From Lepidurus packardi (lineage: Eukaryota > Arthropoda > Branchiopoda > Notostraca > Triopsidae): a stretch of DNA of 64,000 nucleotides. The position numbers were made by a program, and so were the translations under genes. Below the pieces are notes generated by a model. The model did no database searches. It was not told the origin of the DNA and was given only the letters and a program-made list of their open reading frames with translations. Shown in pieces: positions 26,626 through 37,500 of the stretch. Location: positions 11,032,790 through 11,096,789 of the forward strand of contig JAKZAN010000002.1 in the NCBI GenBank assembly GCA_023053545.1, given 5' to 3'. Numbering within the stretch: the first letter of the stretch is position 1; each line of letters starts with the position of its first letter.

Positions 26626-27341
26626 TTAATAACCTTTGCTATAATGACCATCTTGGCCTCCGTGTCCGCCGCCGTTCCCACCGCCGTATTCAGCACCGCT
26701 ACTACCGTATGCCGCACCGGTTTGCTGGTAAGTAACTTTGGGAAGGTAACCAGATTTTCCCGATACAACGTATTCAGTCTTCTGCAGGCGGCCATCAGGC
26801 AAGTGCACGTAATAGGCACCTGCAAGTGCAATGGTTAAAGTATAGGATTGTTATTTGCGACATTAGCCTACGGTTCTATTTACCTTTGGTTGCATCTCCA
26901 TTTCTGTTTTCAGTGTGTCCCATGTTCACGTAAGATTTCTGATCAGAAACATCATAGCCAAAGTTATAGAATGCTGGAGCCTATAAATTTGTTCCAGTTT
27001 TTAAAGAGAAAAATTTCATTCTTTTGCAATGAAGAACAGAATCTCGCTAATCTTATCTACTTACGTAGTAATTATGACTATCGTCCGAGCCTCCTCCGTG
27101 CCCCCCAACTCCAAAGCCAGTGCCTCCATAACCGCCACCTCCAGCTCCATATCCTCCGTCTCCATGACCACCTACATGACCAGCTCCAGCTCCAGCTCCA
27201 CCTCCCCCTCCTCCATTTCCATAGCCACCTCCGGACACACAGACCACAGTCAAAGCCAAAACGACGGCAATCTACGAAAAGGTAAAAAGATACGCTATTA
27301 AGTTTCAAAGAGATGCTATAAGTGATAGACTGTACCTTCAT
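26626..27341 (-). CDS. CPR cuticle protein 3 of the array (chitin_bind_4)
   Basis: Exons: 27341-27336 (Met-Lys), 27271-27065, 26980-26884 and 26819-26626; 167 residues. Signal IAVVLALTVVCVSG, then a Gly-rich repeat block (GGGGGGAGAGAGHVGGHG, GAGGGGYGGTGFGVGG). The Rebers-Riddiford domain differs from copy 2 at few positions (MGHTENRNGDATKG), followed by YVHLPDGRLQKTEYVVSG and GYLPKVTYQQTGAAYG, with a tail ending DGHYSKGY. Copies 2 and 3 are the closest pair in the array, in both protein and intron sequence near exon 4, suggesting recent duplication or gene conversion. Confidence 0.94.
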
Positions 27342-27411
27342 TTTGATGACGGATTAGACTCTTATTGTTAGCTTTTCGCTAAGTTGCTTAAAGGATTGTT
27401 GGGGAGGAACT

Positions 27412-27446
27412 GGATACCGTTGGCAATCCTGGTAGCCCTTTATATA
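27412..27446 (-). promoter_or_regulatory. Core promoter of CPR gene 3 (TATA + initiator)
   Basis: TATATAAAGGG followed by a CCAACGGTATCC initiator variant on the minus strand, at the array's standard spacing. Confidence 0.7.
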
Positions 27447-28927
27447 CGACTTGAGGCTTTAAAATTTCCATGAACACCTTGGAAAGCTGGATGAGAAAGG
27501 TGTTAATTAAGTGGAACTGTCTTCTTTGTTAATATCATGGCTCACGGAACTATGCAAAAATGGTAAAAGCACTTTCATAGATTTTCAATAATGACTTTTA
27601 CTGGAGCGATAAAACATGAGCTCTATTCCAGTGTTTTTTCTTCTGAGTTTTGGAATGTATTATAGTGCTTTTTGCGTAAAAATTAAAAATATTTTAGTCT
27701 AAGAATACATTCGAAAGAATATTTGTTTTCAATTTGGATAACTAGTTTTCGGAATATAATGTATTATTCTAAACACGGGGTCATCACATTGCGATCCGAA
27801 GAATTTCTCTGGCTGGTTACGGAAACCATACAGCAATTTGAAAAATTATGTCTTAAATTGCAGGAATAGTACAAATTTATTGTATAAAACTGTAAAAAAA
27901 AATAAAAATCCCAACTTTTTTTAGTCTTATCTCGAGCGTGTATCCTGCATTTCGTTGCTAAATGTTAAGGCTACGGTGCATCTGAGCTGTAGACCGAGAT
28001 GGTTCAATGCGACAGCACAAAGTAGGAAGGAAATTTCGCGAAACTACGTAGGCGATTGCTCAAAAACTAATAACCAGATATCAATTCTCGTCTATATCTA
28101 GTAGGTATCATTATCAGTTACATTATTGTCATAAAATTATTTAAAAGTTTCCAATGGTTTTGGTGGAATCACCTACGCCGTTCCCTGTGCTATTGCCCAT
28201 AAGAGCCTTAGGTGCATCGTACACTTAAGCTGGGATAAGGCAAAGCTACTTTCCTATACGGAGCCTTTTTAAAAATCGTGCACGACCTAGAGTATTAAGG
28301 TATCCAGAATTATGTAGTTATGAATGAACAGTCCCAGTTTGGTTATTGGTAGTACGCTAAGGAAACATGTTTTGATTTATGAAAAACTCATTAAATAATT
28401 ATGTCGTGTGATCTTCATATTTGCGTCCTCTAATATAATGGAAGTGATATCTTTATCTCTCTATATTAATGTAAACAATTTACTACAGATTTGTACTGAC
28501 CCGCAAAGGGAGAGGCGTTTTGTCCTCGCTCCAATCAATACGTGTCACCAAGTTCGTTCATAAAGTGTACGCGAAACCCACAAACATTCATCTTTCTTCG
28601 TTATCGTTGTAATTCTTCAGCCTTCTCATTTCCAACACTGGACTATTTTTCGTGGTCAAAAGTAGTTTAATTATCCGTTGTGTTACAGTATATCATGTTA
28701 AATTGTCTTTTAATCAAATTTACGACACTTCAACTTTTGCATTCTATTAAGAGTCAAATTAAATGTTGTCTTATAAGATAACCTTGAATGCCTTGCCAGT
28801 ATATTCAGATAAGTGCATGCATTATAGATAATCTCAGTATGTGTTGTTCCGCAGTGATTACGTGGAACAAGTTTCACTTTTTTTATGTACAATAAGAGGT
28901 TATAGTTCCACTGAAATGTTGAAATTT
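27447..28927. other. Intergenic between CPR genes 3 and 4
   Basis: About 1.5 kb. No gene recognised; a minus-strand open frame near 28710-28892 has no family signature. Confidence 0.5.
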
Positions 28928-28952
28928 ACCCGGCAAACTCGCCAACAGGTCC
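28928..28952 (-). promoter_or_regulatory. Conserved 3'UTR element of CPR gene 4 (diverged)
   Basis: CCCGGCAAACTCGCCAACAG on the plus strand is the most diverged copy of the shared motif, in step with the other signs of divergence in this gene. Confidence 0.4.
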
Positions 28953-28962
28953 TTCGATCGTT

Positions 28963-29481
28963 TTAGTAACCTTTGTCGGAATGGCCACCACTTCCAGCAT
29001 TGCCTCCGTGTCCGCCTCCATACCCGGCGCCGCTACTACCGTATGCCGCACCGGTTTGCTGGTAAGTGACTTTGGGAAGAAAACCGGATTTTCCAAATAC
29101 AACGTATTCAGTCTTTTGAAGGCGACCATCGGGCAAATGAACATAATATGCACCTAAAAACATTGTAATTTAATAATTAGTTTAGACATTTACGAAGGTT
29201 TAATTTACCTTTGGTCGTATCTCCGTCTCTGTGTTCATTGTGTCCCATGTTGACATAAGACTTCTGGTCAGAGACGTCATATGCGAAATTGTAAGAGGCT
29301 GGACCGTCATAACCGCCTCCGTGACTACCATCTCCATGAGCTCTACCTCCGTTTCCATATCCATTCGCAGCCACACAAGCTACGGTCAATGCTAAAACGA
29401 AAGTAAGCTAAACAAGATTCAAGATTTAGGTGCTAACTCTGAAGATTATATAGGGATAGTTGACTTTACTTCCATGTTCAT
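28963..29481 (-). CDS. CPR cuticle protein 4 of the array; fused exons and doubtful start
   Basis: Exon containing signal, Gly-rich and first half of the chitin domain: 29408-29209; last exon: 29153-28963. Unlike its four neighbours it lacks the intron between the signal/Gly-rich exon and the YNFAYDVSDQKSYV exon, and its Gly-rich block is short. The chitin domain is intact (MGHNEHRDGDTTKG, YVHLPDGRLQKTEYVVFG, GFLPKVTYQQTGAAYG). The start is odd. The expected first exon (Met-Asn-Met-Glu, donor GTAAAG at 29469) puts the signal peptide (LLFVLALTVACVAA) out of frame by one base, apparently through an extra T in a TTTT run near 29402. Using the next GT (29464, exon 29481-29465) restores frame and gives 135 residues. 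So it is either a functional gene with a shifted donor or a young pseudogene. Confidence 0.8.
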
Positions 29482-29544
29482 GGCGAATCGAACTATATAG
29501 GGCTCCGAGCTTGAAGTTCCTTGAAGGATTACTGGTGGAAGACT

Positions 29545-29579
29545 GGATACGGTTGGCTATTCTTACGAACCTTTATATA
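29545..29579 (-). promoter_or_regulatory. Core promoter of CPR gene 4 (TATA + initiator)
   Basis: TATATAAAGG and a CCAACCGTATCC initiator variant on the minus strand at the same spacing as in the paralogues, so the promoter looks intact although the start of the coding region is doubtful. Confidence 0.65.
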
Positions 29580-30606
29580 CAAATTCAGATTGCATTCTCC
29601 GTTGGTGATTTCGTGAAGCTGATGCAGAGACGGAAATTAAGTGGAACGAGTTCTTTGACTTGATCTTAGTGAACGGAATTGCGTACACAAATTACAACTT
29701 TCTCAGTTTGTTTGGCTTTCGCTGCGTAATTCAAGCATATAGACGAGATAATATTTTTCCACTATAATATTTTGTCGCAATGGTATTTTATAGGGCAAAA
29801 GTTTCTAGGAATAATTTGTAGTGGACAAAAAAACATCATAGACGCAAAACCTTGGGACAGTTTTTCGCTTTGGTTTTTGTACCACTTTTAGGCATTACTC
29901 CCCAACCTGTTTCGGTTATAAATGAGTAATACAATCAGATGTTCAAAGGTTTTCATCTATAAGCTTCCCGTTTTATCCACTTTACTTAAGATTTAAATTA
30001 AATTCCAATTTTCATTGACTCTTTGTCTTAATAAAATCCATTAGAAGTTCTAGGAAAAAGCAATCCCTGAAGAATGCTTTCCTGTGTTTTTCCCCAATGA
30101 CTATTCGTCTTGTTCAGGACTATTATAAGCATGATTGGATATAATTTCAAGGTCCACTTGAATCGGTCACGGCATGGTAAAAAAATACCTGCAAACTTGA
30201 CCTAATCATGCTTAAAGACATACCAGGTTTTTCCTACAAAGTTAACTATTTCTTGCTTCTTCATTTGTTTAGTGGAATGACAGTGGTAAAAACCTACATT
30301 TCCATACAACGATCAATCGACACTTGTAGTACTGAAACAATTGTAATTTGCAATTGTAATTTTTTTTCTTGAATCTTTCTAATGAAGTAGTTGATACTAC
30401 AGTCGTAGCCGCAATTCAGCATACCACACTTATTTTACAAGTGAAAGGTACCACTATATAGGTATAATATTGTGACAGATTTACACACTACTACCAGTAA
30501 GAAAGTATATTATATGTAGGCAAAGTTTTTCTTAAAATTTATTCTGTTAAGGTTTTATGATACAAGCTAGTATCAGAATTCTGTTAAGAAATCGTGATAC
30601 TAACTT
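29580..30606. other. Intergenic between CPR genes 4 and 5 (left part)
   Basis: About 1 kb of AT-rich sequence with no recognised gene, ending at an inverted-repeat element. Confidence 0.5.
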
Positions 30607-30940
30607 CCCAAGTAGCACAAGTTGGTTGAAGGAACGTCTGTTTCTGACCTTTAACGTCAAAAGTGACGTTATTTCAACGTTGCAAAGACATACAATTTGC
30701 AATCTTTGGTAATCTTTTAATCGTTGGGGAAAGAAAAATCCCCGTAGGACTATATACTTGACTCTGAGCAACGTTGTTTCGACCTAAAACGGACGATACC
30801 TTGGACGTCTAAATTTGACGATTATACAACGTAAAGGTGACATACAATTTGCAGTCCGTCTTAACGTCACAAAGTGACGTCAATTTCAGACGTCGGTGAC
30901 GTCATTTCAACCATTTATCGACCAACTTGTGCTACTTGGG
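30607..30940. mobile_element. MITE-like element with 23-bp terminal inverted repeats
   Basis: A 334-bp unit starts CCCAAGTAGCACAAGTTGG and ends with the inverse, CCAACTTGTGCTACTTGGG; the 23-bp arms differ at one base. Inside are several TGACGT/ACGTCA inverted motifs and two copies of CATACAATTTGCA. It has no coding capacity. It is flanked by TT on both sides, which may be a 2-bp target duplication or chance. Structure fits a non-autonomous DNA transposon; the superfamily is not determined. Confidence 0.75.
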
Positions 30941-31275
30941 TTGTAAGGAAACAGATTCCTTTTACTTTTTTATTTACACAACTTTTATTTTAATAAATGT
31001 TTTACGCTCAATTCGCAAAAACTTATTTGTGCTCGATTTAGAGTTAAGAATTTTCCAGATACTGTGACGGCATCTATTATGGCTACAGCCGACGTTTATA
31101 CCGGTTAATGTTCCTCGGAAAATCCAAATTGTAAGTTCATTTCACTAGTGTATTCTAACTCCAGACTGTGATATTGCATACTATAAGGATCTGCATGAGT
31201 ATAAATACGTATACTCAAAGATCACATTTAAATATTATAATCAGTTCATCAGAGTCAAGTGAAACTGATTTAGAG
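30941..31275. other. Intergenic between the MITE and CPR gene 5
   Basis: AT-rich sequence with no recognised feature. Confidence 0.5.
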
Positions 31276-31304
31276 TTTGTCCGGCAAATCTCGTCAGTAG
31301 GTTC
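31276..31304 (-). promoter_or_regulatory. Conserved 3'UTR element of CPR gene 5
   Basis: Copy of the shared motif (TTTGTCCGGCAAATCTCGTC core on the plus strand), about 25 nt after the stop codon. Confidence 0.55.
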
Positions 31305-31326
31305 AAGAAAGAACTAAGTTTGGGTC

Positions 31327-32038
31327 CTAGTAACCTTTCCCAGAATTGCCACCATCGCCTCCATCCCCACCATGTCCAGCATCGCCGCCGTATCCACCGC
31401 CTCCTTTTCCGCCTCCATGTACAGCCCCGCTGCTACCATACGCAGCACCAGTCTGATGATAGCTAACCTTAGGAAGATAACCGGATTTTCCGGACACAAC
31501 ATATTCCGTTTTCTGGAGACGACCATCGGGCAAATGAACGTAGTAGGCACCTTAAAAAGCACGATAATAATAACAAAAGTTAGCAAATTTCATAAACCCA
31601 ATGTCTTCGCTGAACGTTGTATGTTTACCTTTAGTAGTGTCGCCATCTCGGTTCTCACTATGTCCCATGTCAACGTACGACTTCTGGTCAGAAACCCCGT
31701 ATGCGAAGTTGTAGATAGCAGGACCCTAAAAACATGGTTAATTCATGATAAAGGCTAAACGAACATCTTCAAGTCTACTTACACTGTAATCATGGCTGTC
31801 GTCGGAACCGCCCCCGTGACCTCCACCTCCGTGACCTCCACCTCCGTGACCGCCATCGCCATATCCTCCATCGCCATGGCCCCCTCCGCCGCCTCCGTAG
31901 CCACTCGCAGCCACAGACACTACAGCCAAAGCCAAAACGCTAGCAATCTACAAAGGCAATTTTTAAGGTTTAAGCTATTGTTCTATAAAAAATTAATAAA
32001 TCTAAATAAATTGTCCCAAATTGTACCTTCATGTTCAT
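31327..32038 (-). CDS. CPR cuticle protein 5 of the array (chitin_bind_4)
   Basis: Exons: 32038-32027 (Met-Asn-Met-Lys), 31947-31783, 31725-31629 and 31550-31327; 165 residues. Signal IASVLALAVVSVAASG, a Gly/His/Asp-rich block (GGYGDGGHGGGGHGGGG), then the Rebers-Riddiford domain with more substitutions than the others (IYNFAYGVSDQKSYVDMGH, ENRDGDTTKG, YVHLPDGRLQKTEYVVSG, GYLPKVSYHQTGAAYG). A Gly/Asp-rich tail ends GNSGKGY. It is the outermost member of the array and the most divergent in its Gly-rich blocks. The stop is TAG rather than TAA. Confidence 0.94.
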
Positions 32039-32092
32039 GTTGAATTACTGTTGAAAGCTGAAAGTTACTAGGAGGATTGTTGGTGAGGAACT

Positions 32093-32127
32093 GGATACTG
32101 TTGGTTGTTCGTACTGCACCTTATATA
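32093..32127 (-). promoter_or_regulatory. Core promoter of CPR gene 5 (TATA + initiator)
   Basis: TATATAAGG followed by CCAACAGTATCC on the minus strand, at the array's standard spacing. Confidence 0.7.
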
Positions 32128-33101
32128 CAACTCGAGATCTCGTACTTCCGGTGTGATCTGGAGAAGTTGCAACTGAACGGCCAGTTATCTGGAACGGGAC
32201 TATTGAATTGGTTCATTACTCTTTCGGCTTTTTCACTAATCCGCGCGAGTCGCTGGGCCCTTCGTTGCAAAATTCCTTGGTTGGACGTGATGCTAAGTAG
32301 GAAGGAGAATAATTAGCTGAAACGTTCACAGAGGGTGAATTGCAATGAAGGAAACCACTGAATCGAGTTGCAGAAGAAAGCTTAAAGCTATCCACCAGGC
32401 AGAGGGCAACCATTCGTATTAGAATTACAAGGTAGTTTAGTTACAAGCGCATGTTTCCATGAAATGTGAAAACGGGGCTAACTTTTTGTAATTATGTCTG
32501 CGCTTGATTAACGCACAATGCAAGTTCCGAAAGCCGATTTTCTCTTTTACTGTTTCCCACAGTTTCTTTCAATCGTGCGATTTCATTGAGCACGTTTATA
32601 CTTTAGTGTAGAACGGTATGGCAATGTTGGTTTTTACGTCTTACTAAACATGGCCCATTTCAAGTTGATAAAGGAAAGTTATAGTAAAAAATTATAGCTA
32701 TCGACTGTTTTAGACGGAATAGTTGTTTCTCCACTAACTAACAAAAACGTAATTTAACTTTTAGATAGCATTTTAACGAAAAAATCTTGACAATCCTTAA
32801 TCCAATGTGCATTCGAAGAAAAAAGATCCATACGAGTTACCAGGCGGTCAAGGTAAGCTCAATAAGTGATGTGCCCATTATCAAGCATCTTTGGCTCCAG
32901 GCGCGGTTAACACAATTCAAGTCTCCAACTTTCTCTTTAAACTTCCCGTTTCACAGGTCTTTTCCTCTCACTCTAGGGTATAACCTATTTCACTGCTGGA
33001 ACATCTGTTTTGCATGGTGTTAGTCCTGTCTTGGGTGTAACTCGTGCTTCAAGTAACAACATTTGTATAAAGCAAACGACTTGAATCTCTGTGTGTTTAG
33101 A
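32128..33101. other. Divergent upstream region, CPR gene 5 and sulfotransferase 2
   Basis: About 1 kb between two divergent start regions. No gene recognised; it should hold the sulfotransferase 2 promoter. Confidence 0.5.
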
Positions 33102-34385
33102 ATGATCACCCTACGGATGATACGTTACGCTTTAATCTTGCTCGTATGCAGTGGGAGCTACCTTATTGTGTCTAGGCTGAACGGAAATACTTCATCTCAC
33201 GGAAACATTTTACCCAAAAGTATATAAAAAGCACAAGCAAGTGTTACATATTGCTTTTGTCTTATTTGCTATGTCGCGCTCAGACATTTTTCTTTTCCGT
33301 CACTTGCAGGTTTGAACTCCACTCCACAACGACAACGGCCTTCCATTGAAAGGGCCATAGCCAGTCTGCCTTTCAATTTGCCGTATATGCAAAACTTATC
33401 TACTCCTTCAGAGCTGCTGCTCAGACGTGGTGTGCATTCCATTCAAATTGAGGGAGCTATGGCGTTAGGACAACTTCCACCTTTGGAGCCCAATTTGACC
33501 AGAGACGACAACTTCAGGCCCCAAATGCGAATCTTGATTGTCACTACTTGGAGAACGGGCTCCACATTCTTAGCCGAACTTTTGCATTCCTACCCAGGAG
33601 TGTTTTACTCTTTCGAGCCTTTACATTTCATCGACCCGAACCAGCACATCAACAACGGAATCCAAGTACAACAAGCTCTCCAACTCATCTCATCCATATT
33701 TCAGTGCAATTTCCTCACTCTATCCGAATACCTTCAATATTTCACTCAGTCGAACATGACTTTTGCCTGGGAGCGGAACAAGAGGCTTTGGGGCGCTTGT
33801 CAAGGCAATACACAAATTTGTGCCGACGAAAACTTCGTTTCCCAATTTTGCCAATATTTCCCCATTCACTTGATCAAAACCGTCCGACTGAGGCTCGACT
33901 ACGTGGGAAGCTTACTGAAAACTTACGACAACTTACGCGTTATATGGCTTACCCGTGATCCCCGCGGACTTTTCTTCTCACGCGACAATTTGACATGGTG
34001 CCAACATCTTACTTGCAGCGATCCAGCTACGGTGTGCGACGACCTTTGGGCAGATGGCAAAGCCTTCAATAAACTTCAAAGCCGATACCCCGCCCGAACC
34101 TATCACTTGAAATACGAGGATCTCAGTCTTTCGCCTGAATTGGAAACGAAAAAGTTATTTGCCTATCTCAATCTGCCGTTTCTCCCCACAATCTCTACGT
34201 ATGTGAGAACTCACACTAAAGTGCACAACAATACCCGCTCTAGGCTAGCCCTACAGGACCCTTACGCAACCCTACGTGATTCCAAACACACCGTAAATCG
34301 ATGGAAGGGAAGTTTAAGTGCAAGTCGACAAAGTCAGATTAAAAAGTCTTGTCAACCCTTTATGAAAATGGTCCGCTACGATTGA
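33102..34385 (+). CDS. Carbohydrate sulfotransferase, copy 2 (Golgi, type II membrane)
   Basis: Paralogue of the gene at 20993-22213, with the same two-exon plan and the same intron position and phase. Exon 1 (33102-33219) encodes the membrane anchor (MIRYALILLVCSGSYLIV); exon 2 (33310-34385) encodes the catalytic domain; 397 residues. The PAPS 5' loop is TWRTGSTFLAELLHSYPGVF with FEPLHFIDPNQHINNG after it, and the 3'-phosphate site LTRDPRGLFFSR is complete here, unlike in copy 1. The Cys pattern WCQHLTCSDPATVCDDL and KYEDLSLSPE follow. The intact motifs predict an active enzyme. The acceptor sugar is unknown; known family members act on keratan and chondroitin chains or GlcNAc. Confidence 0.92.
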
Positions 34386-34551
34386 AAGTTCCCTGGAGCA
34401 CTTTTTACAGAAGACATTGAACAAACAAATACAGACACCAACACTCGTTCCCCTGTCACGTGACCAAAATTAATAAGGCAACTTGTCTGATCTGAGACTG
34501 GAGTCCGCTCAGTGAGAAACAAAACGCTCGTTTTTTTCTCTCCGAAAGTTC

Positions 34552-37500
34552 TTACGTGCAAGTTAAACCTTGCTGCCGCCTATACTCCCAAATGAACACA
34601 GCCCCCGTAACATGAACATTCATAGAACGAATAAGGCCATATTGAGGAACTTCTACGCACACGTCCAATTGCTGAATCAGCTCCACGGGCACCCCTTCCT
34701 TTTCACTCCTATTAAAAACGAGAATTCAAGGGGAGAAACAGATCAATATAGCATCTGCCAGACCTTCAATGAAAAGTGGTCAGTCTGAGAAAAAAGACGA
34801 TAGACCTTACCCCAACAGGAGGACCGACTTTTTGGGAAACCGATACTCTGACAACGACACACTGTTGGCAGTTTGCTCAGCCCCAATAATAGTATAGCCT
34901 TCTTTCTTCATGTACTCCAAATATTCCGGCAGTCCGGGTACCTTTACCTAAAAAACATGGAACAAGAAAACCAAAATCAGGCAAGACAAATAGTAATTTT
35001 TGGGGTTTTTTGTATTCCCCCTCCCCACCAAAACTGGACGAAGGATTTACTTCTTTTAATGGAATCCAGCGCTCGGCTGATACGCTGAGCGTAGTAAATT
35101 GCTTGTCTTCAGCATACTTGAGGCTGGCCAGAACCATTTCTTTGACGCCAAACACTTCGCAAGTTCTGCACAAACCGCCCAAGTTAGGCAGGCGATCAAT
35201 GAGCGAAGCCACGACGACCAAACCATCTGTAATCTCTTTCTTTCGCGCCGCTATGGCAGGTTGGAACATGGCAAGATTTTCTAAATCTGGCAGCATATTT
35301 TTCCACGGCGTCACTTTCTTCTGCACATTGCCTATGCTGGGAATGAGACCCGTCTCGGTGCCGGTTTCATCTGAGGGCTCATCCAAGCTCGATCCGCCAG
35401 CTCCTACAACAATAGGCAACAATCAGAGCCAGGCAAACTTTTCTTCCTCCTTCACGAAAAGTCCTTCCGGAATCTGGAGCACAGGGGCTATAACAAGTGA
35501 AGGGGATATATACACGAGATAAAGTTACAGAAAAAAGGAAAGGAAGCCTACTGCTCTCAGCGTTTCAGGAAAACGCTGTCGCTGCTTTGCTCAGACCCTT
35601 TTACTTGTCAATTTACAATTCCGGACAAAAAGACAACTCCCTCTTTTCCTTGCCTGGCATTTGGCTGTCAACACAACATTATTAAGAAATTTACATGTCT
35701 AAAGTCTTTCTCGAAGCTCAGCCTTTCCTGCAAACGCGTTTCCCCTTAAGCTTTCCTGCATAAACTTTGCTCACGCCGAGCTAACCCAACGCAATATAAA
35801 TAAAAAAAAATGCCCAACGTACAATATTGGCCTGCTTAAAAGGTACCACGAGTTCGACATGCTACGCTATTCCAATATAGTTCCTAAAAATACGATACTT
35901 TCGACACCCAACACTCTTGACTGGGGTCTTTGGGTTCTATGGTTTCAAGAACAAGAAACCCACTTGGAGGATTTCAGTGTCAATCAGGTAATGATTTACC
36001 TGCGGCTTTCACCACCCACTCGGCTGGTTTACACGTTCGTAAATCGGAACTGGGATTGTACTTCGGAATTCCTATAAGTTGCACGTTTGTGTGGGAATCT
36101 TCCGCGAACCACTGCGTCGGAATCCATTCATCCTCAGCTACGTGGGTGAGACGAGGTAAGTCCCAGTACACCGTCTATTCGCCCGAAGAAACAAACGGCA
36201 TGGAGAAGAATGTAATAAATAATAAATTTTTAAAAAAATAAAAAAATAAAGTGTTTTTGCAACATGCACAGACCTCGAGTGTATAATGAAGTTCATGATG
36301 GAAGACTTTGAAATAAAAATCCTCTTTTAATTTAAGCAAATTGCGTGCAAAATTGGCTTGCTCCGGCACTTGTTCCAACAAACGTTTCACAGGTCCGTAA
36401 CGCTCTAACAACTCGGAAAACCCTCTCGCTTCACAGTAAGTCCATAAAAATTTTAAGGACATCTAAAGAAATAACAGAAAAAAGAGAGCACAGACACACA
36501 AATGAATGACTCTGGCAGAAAAAAATGAAGTAGGAGGAAAGCTCATTTATCTACTCTCCTTTGTGTAATGGAAAAAAAACTTTGGGGCTGGGACGATTAT
36601 TGTTGGGGGTTAAAACATGTCATCATTATACAACGTACCATTGCGTAAACTCGGGGCGTAAAATGCTGAGCCATGGCCCAGGGTAAGATCCGCTGGAGAC
36701 ATTGATCCATTAAGAGCCTACTTGCCTCCGACTCTTCGTTAGTGGCACGGGCGATGTGAGTGGCAATGGCTATAAATGACACGACGCATCCTGTACGTTG
36801 TTCAACGGCCTTTTCGGTATATAAGTCAAGCGCCGGAGCGGAGATATAGACCAAGACAAAAGAAAACAAAAGAAAAAGAGAAGAAAAAAATGTCAAAAAG
36901 GGTCTAATAATTTACGTTGGCGTCTTCTTCCGTTGCAAAGTGCAACATGCCTTCTTAAATCGCTTCGCAATATTACTCAACTGTTTGCATGGCGTCCCAA
37001 AAGCGAGTCAGAAAATGGGGATGGCGTCGACCGAGGCGAGTTACGACCCATTCTTGCAAGAAGCGCACACTAGGTTGAGGGTTTTCGGCCACTAAATTCT
37101 CCAAAACGCGCTCCAATACTTGGCTGCCCGTCTCCTATTATATACCAAAACAAGCAAGTCGTCGTTTTAAGCTTTACAACCGTAGAGAGCAGCCCTGTGT
37201 AATTGACATGGAGTATTCTGCTCTTTTAAAAAGGCTTCTCGAATTTGAAAGGTTTTTACTGTCCAAAAATATACCTCGTTGTACAAGGGGTGAAGCAGAA
37301 GCAACGCCTGCCACAAGCGCTGTTTCACGCGGTGGATGTACGAGTTACAAAAGTTGAATTTGTGTTTAGCCAGTTCCGAGTCCCGCTCAATTAGCACACG
37401 GCAAATCTGATTAGCCCATGTGACGTGTGCTTCCACAGCAGGACTCAGTGCCAGTAGCACTTGAACAGCACGAAAACGGACGTGCAGATCTGCGTCATGA

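Noticed and set aside
35404-35491. Extra small TARBP1 exon around 35441-35490
   Set aside because: It is open in one frame but no donor gives the phase of the next exon; a direct join of 36000 to 35403 is in phase.
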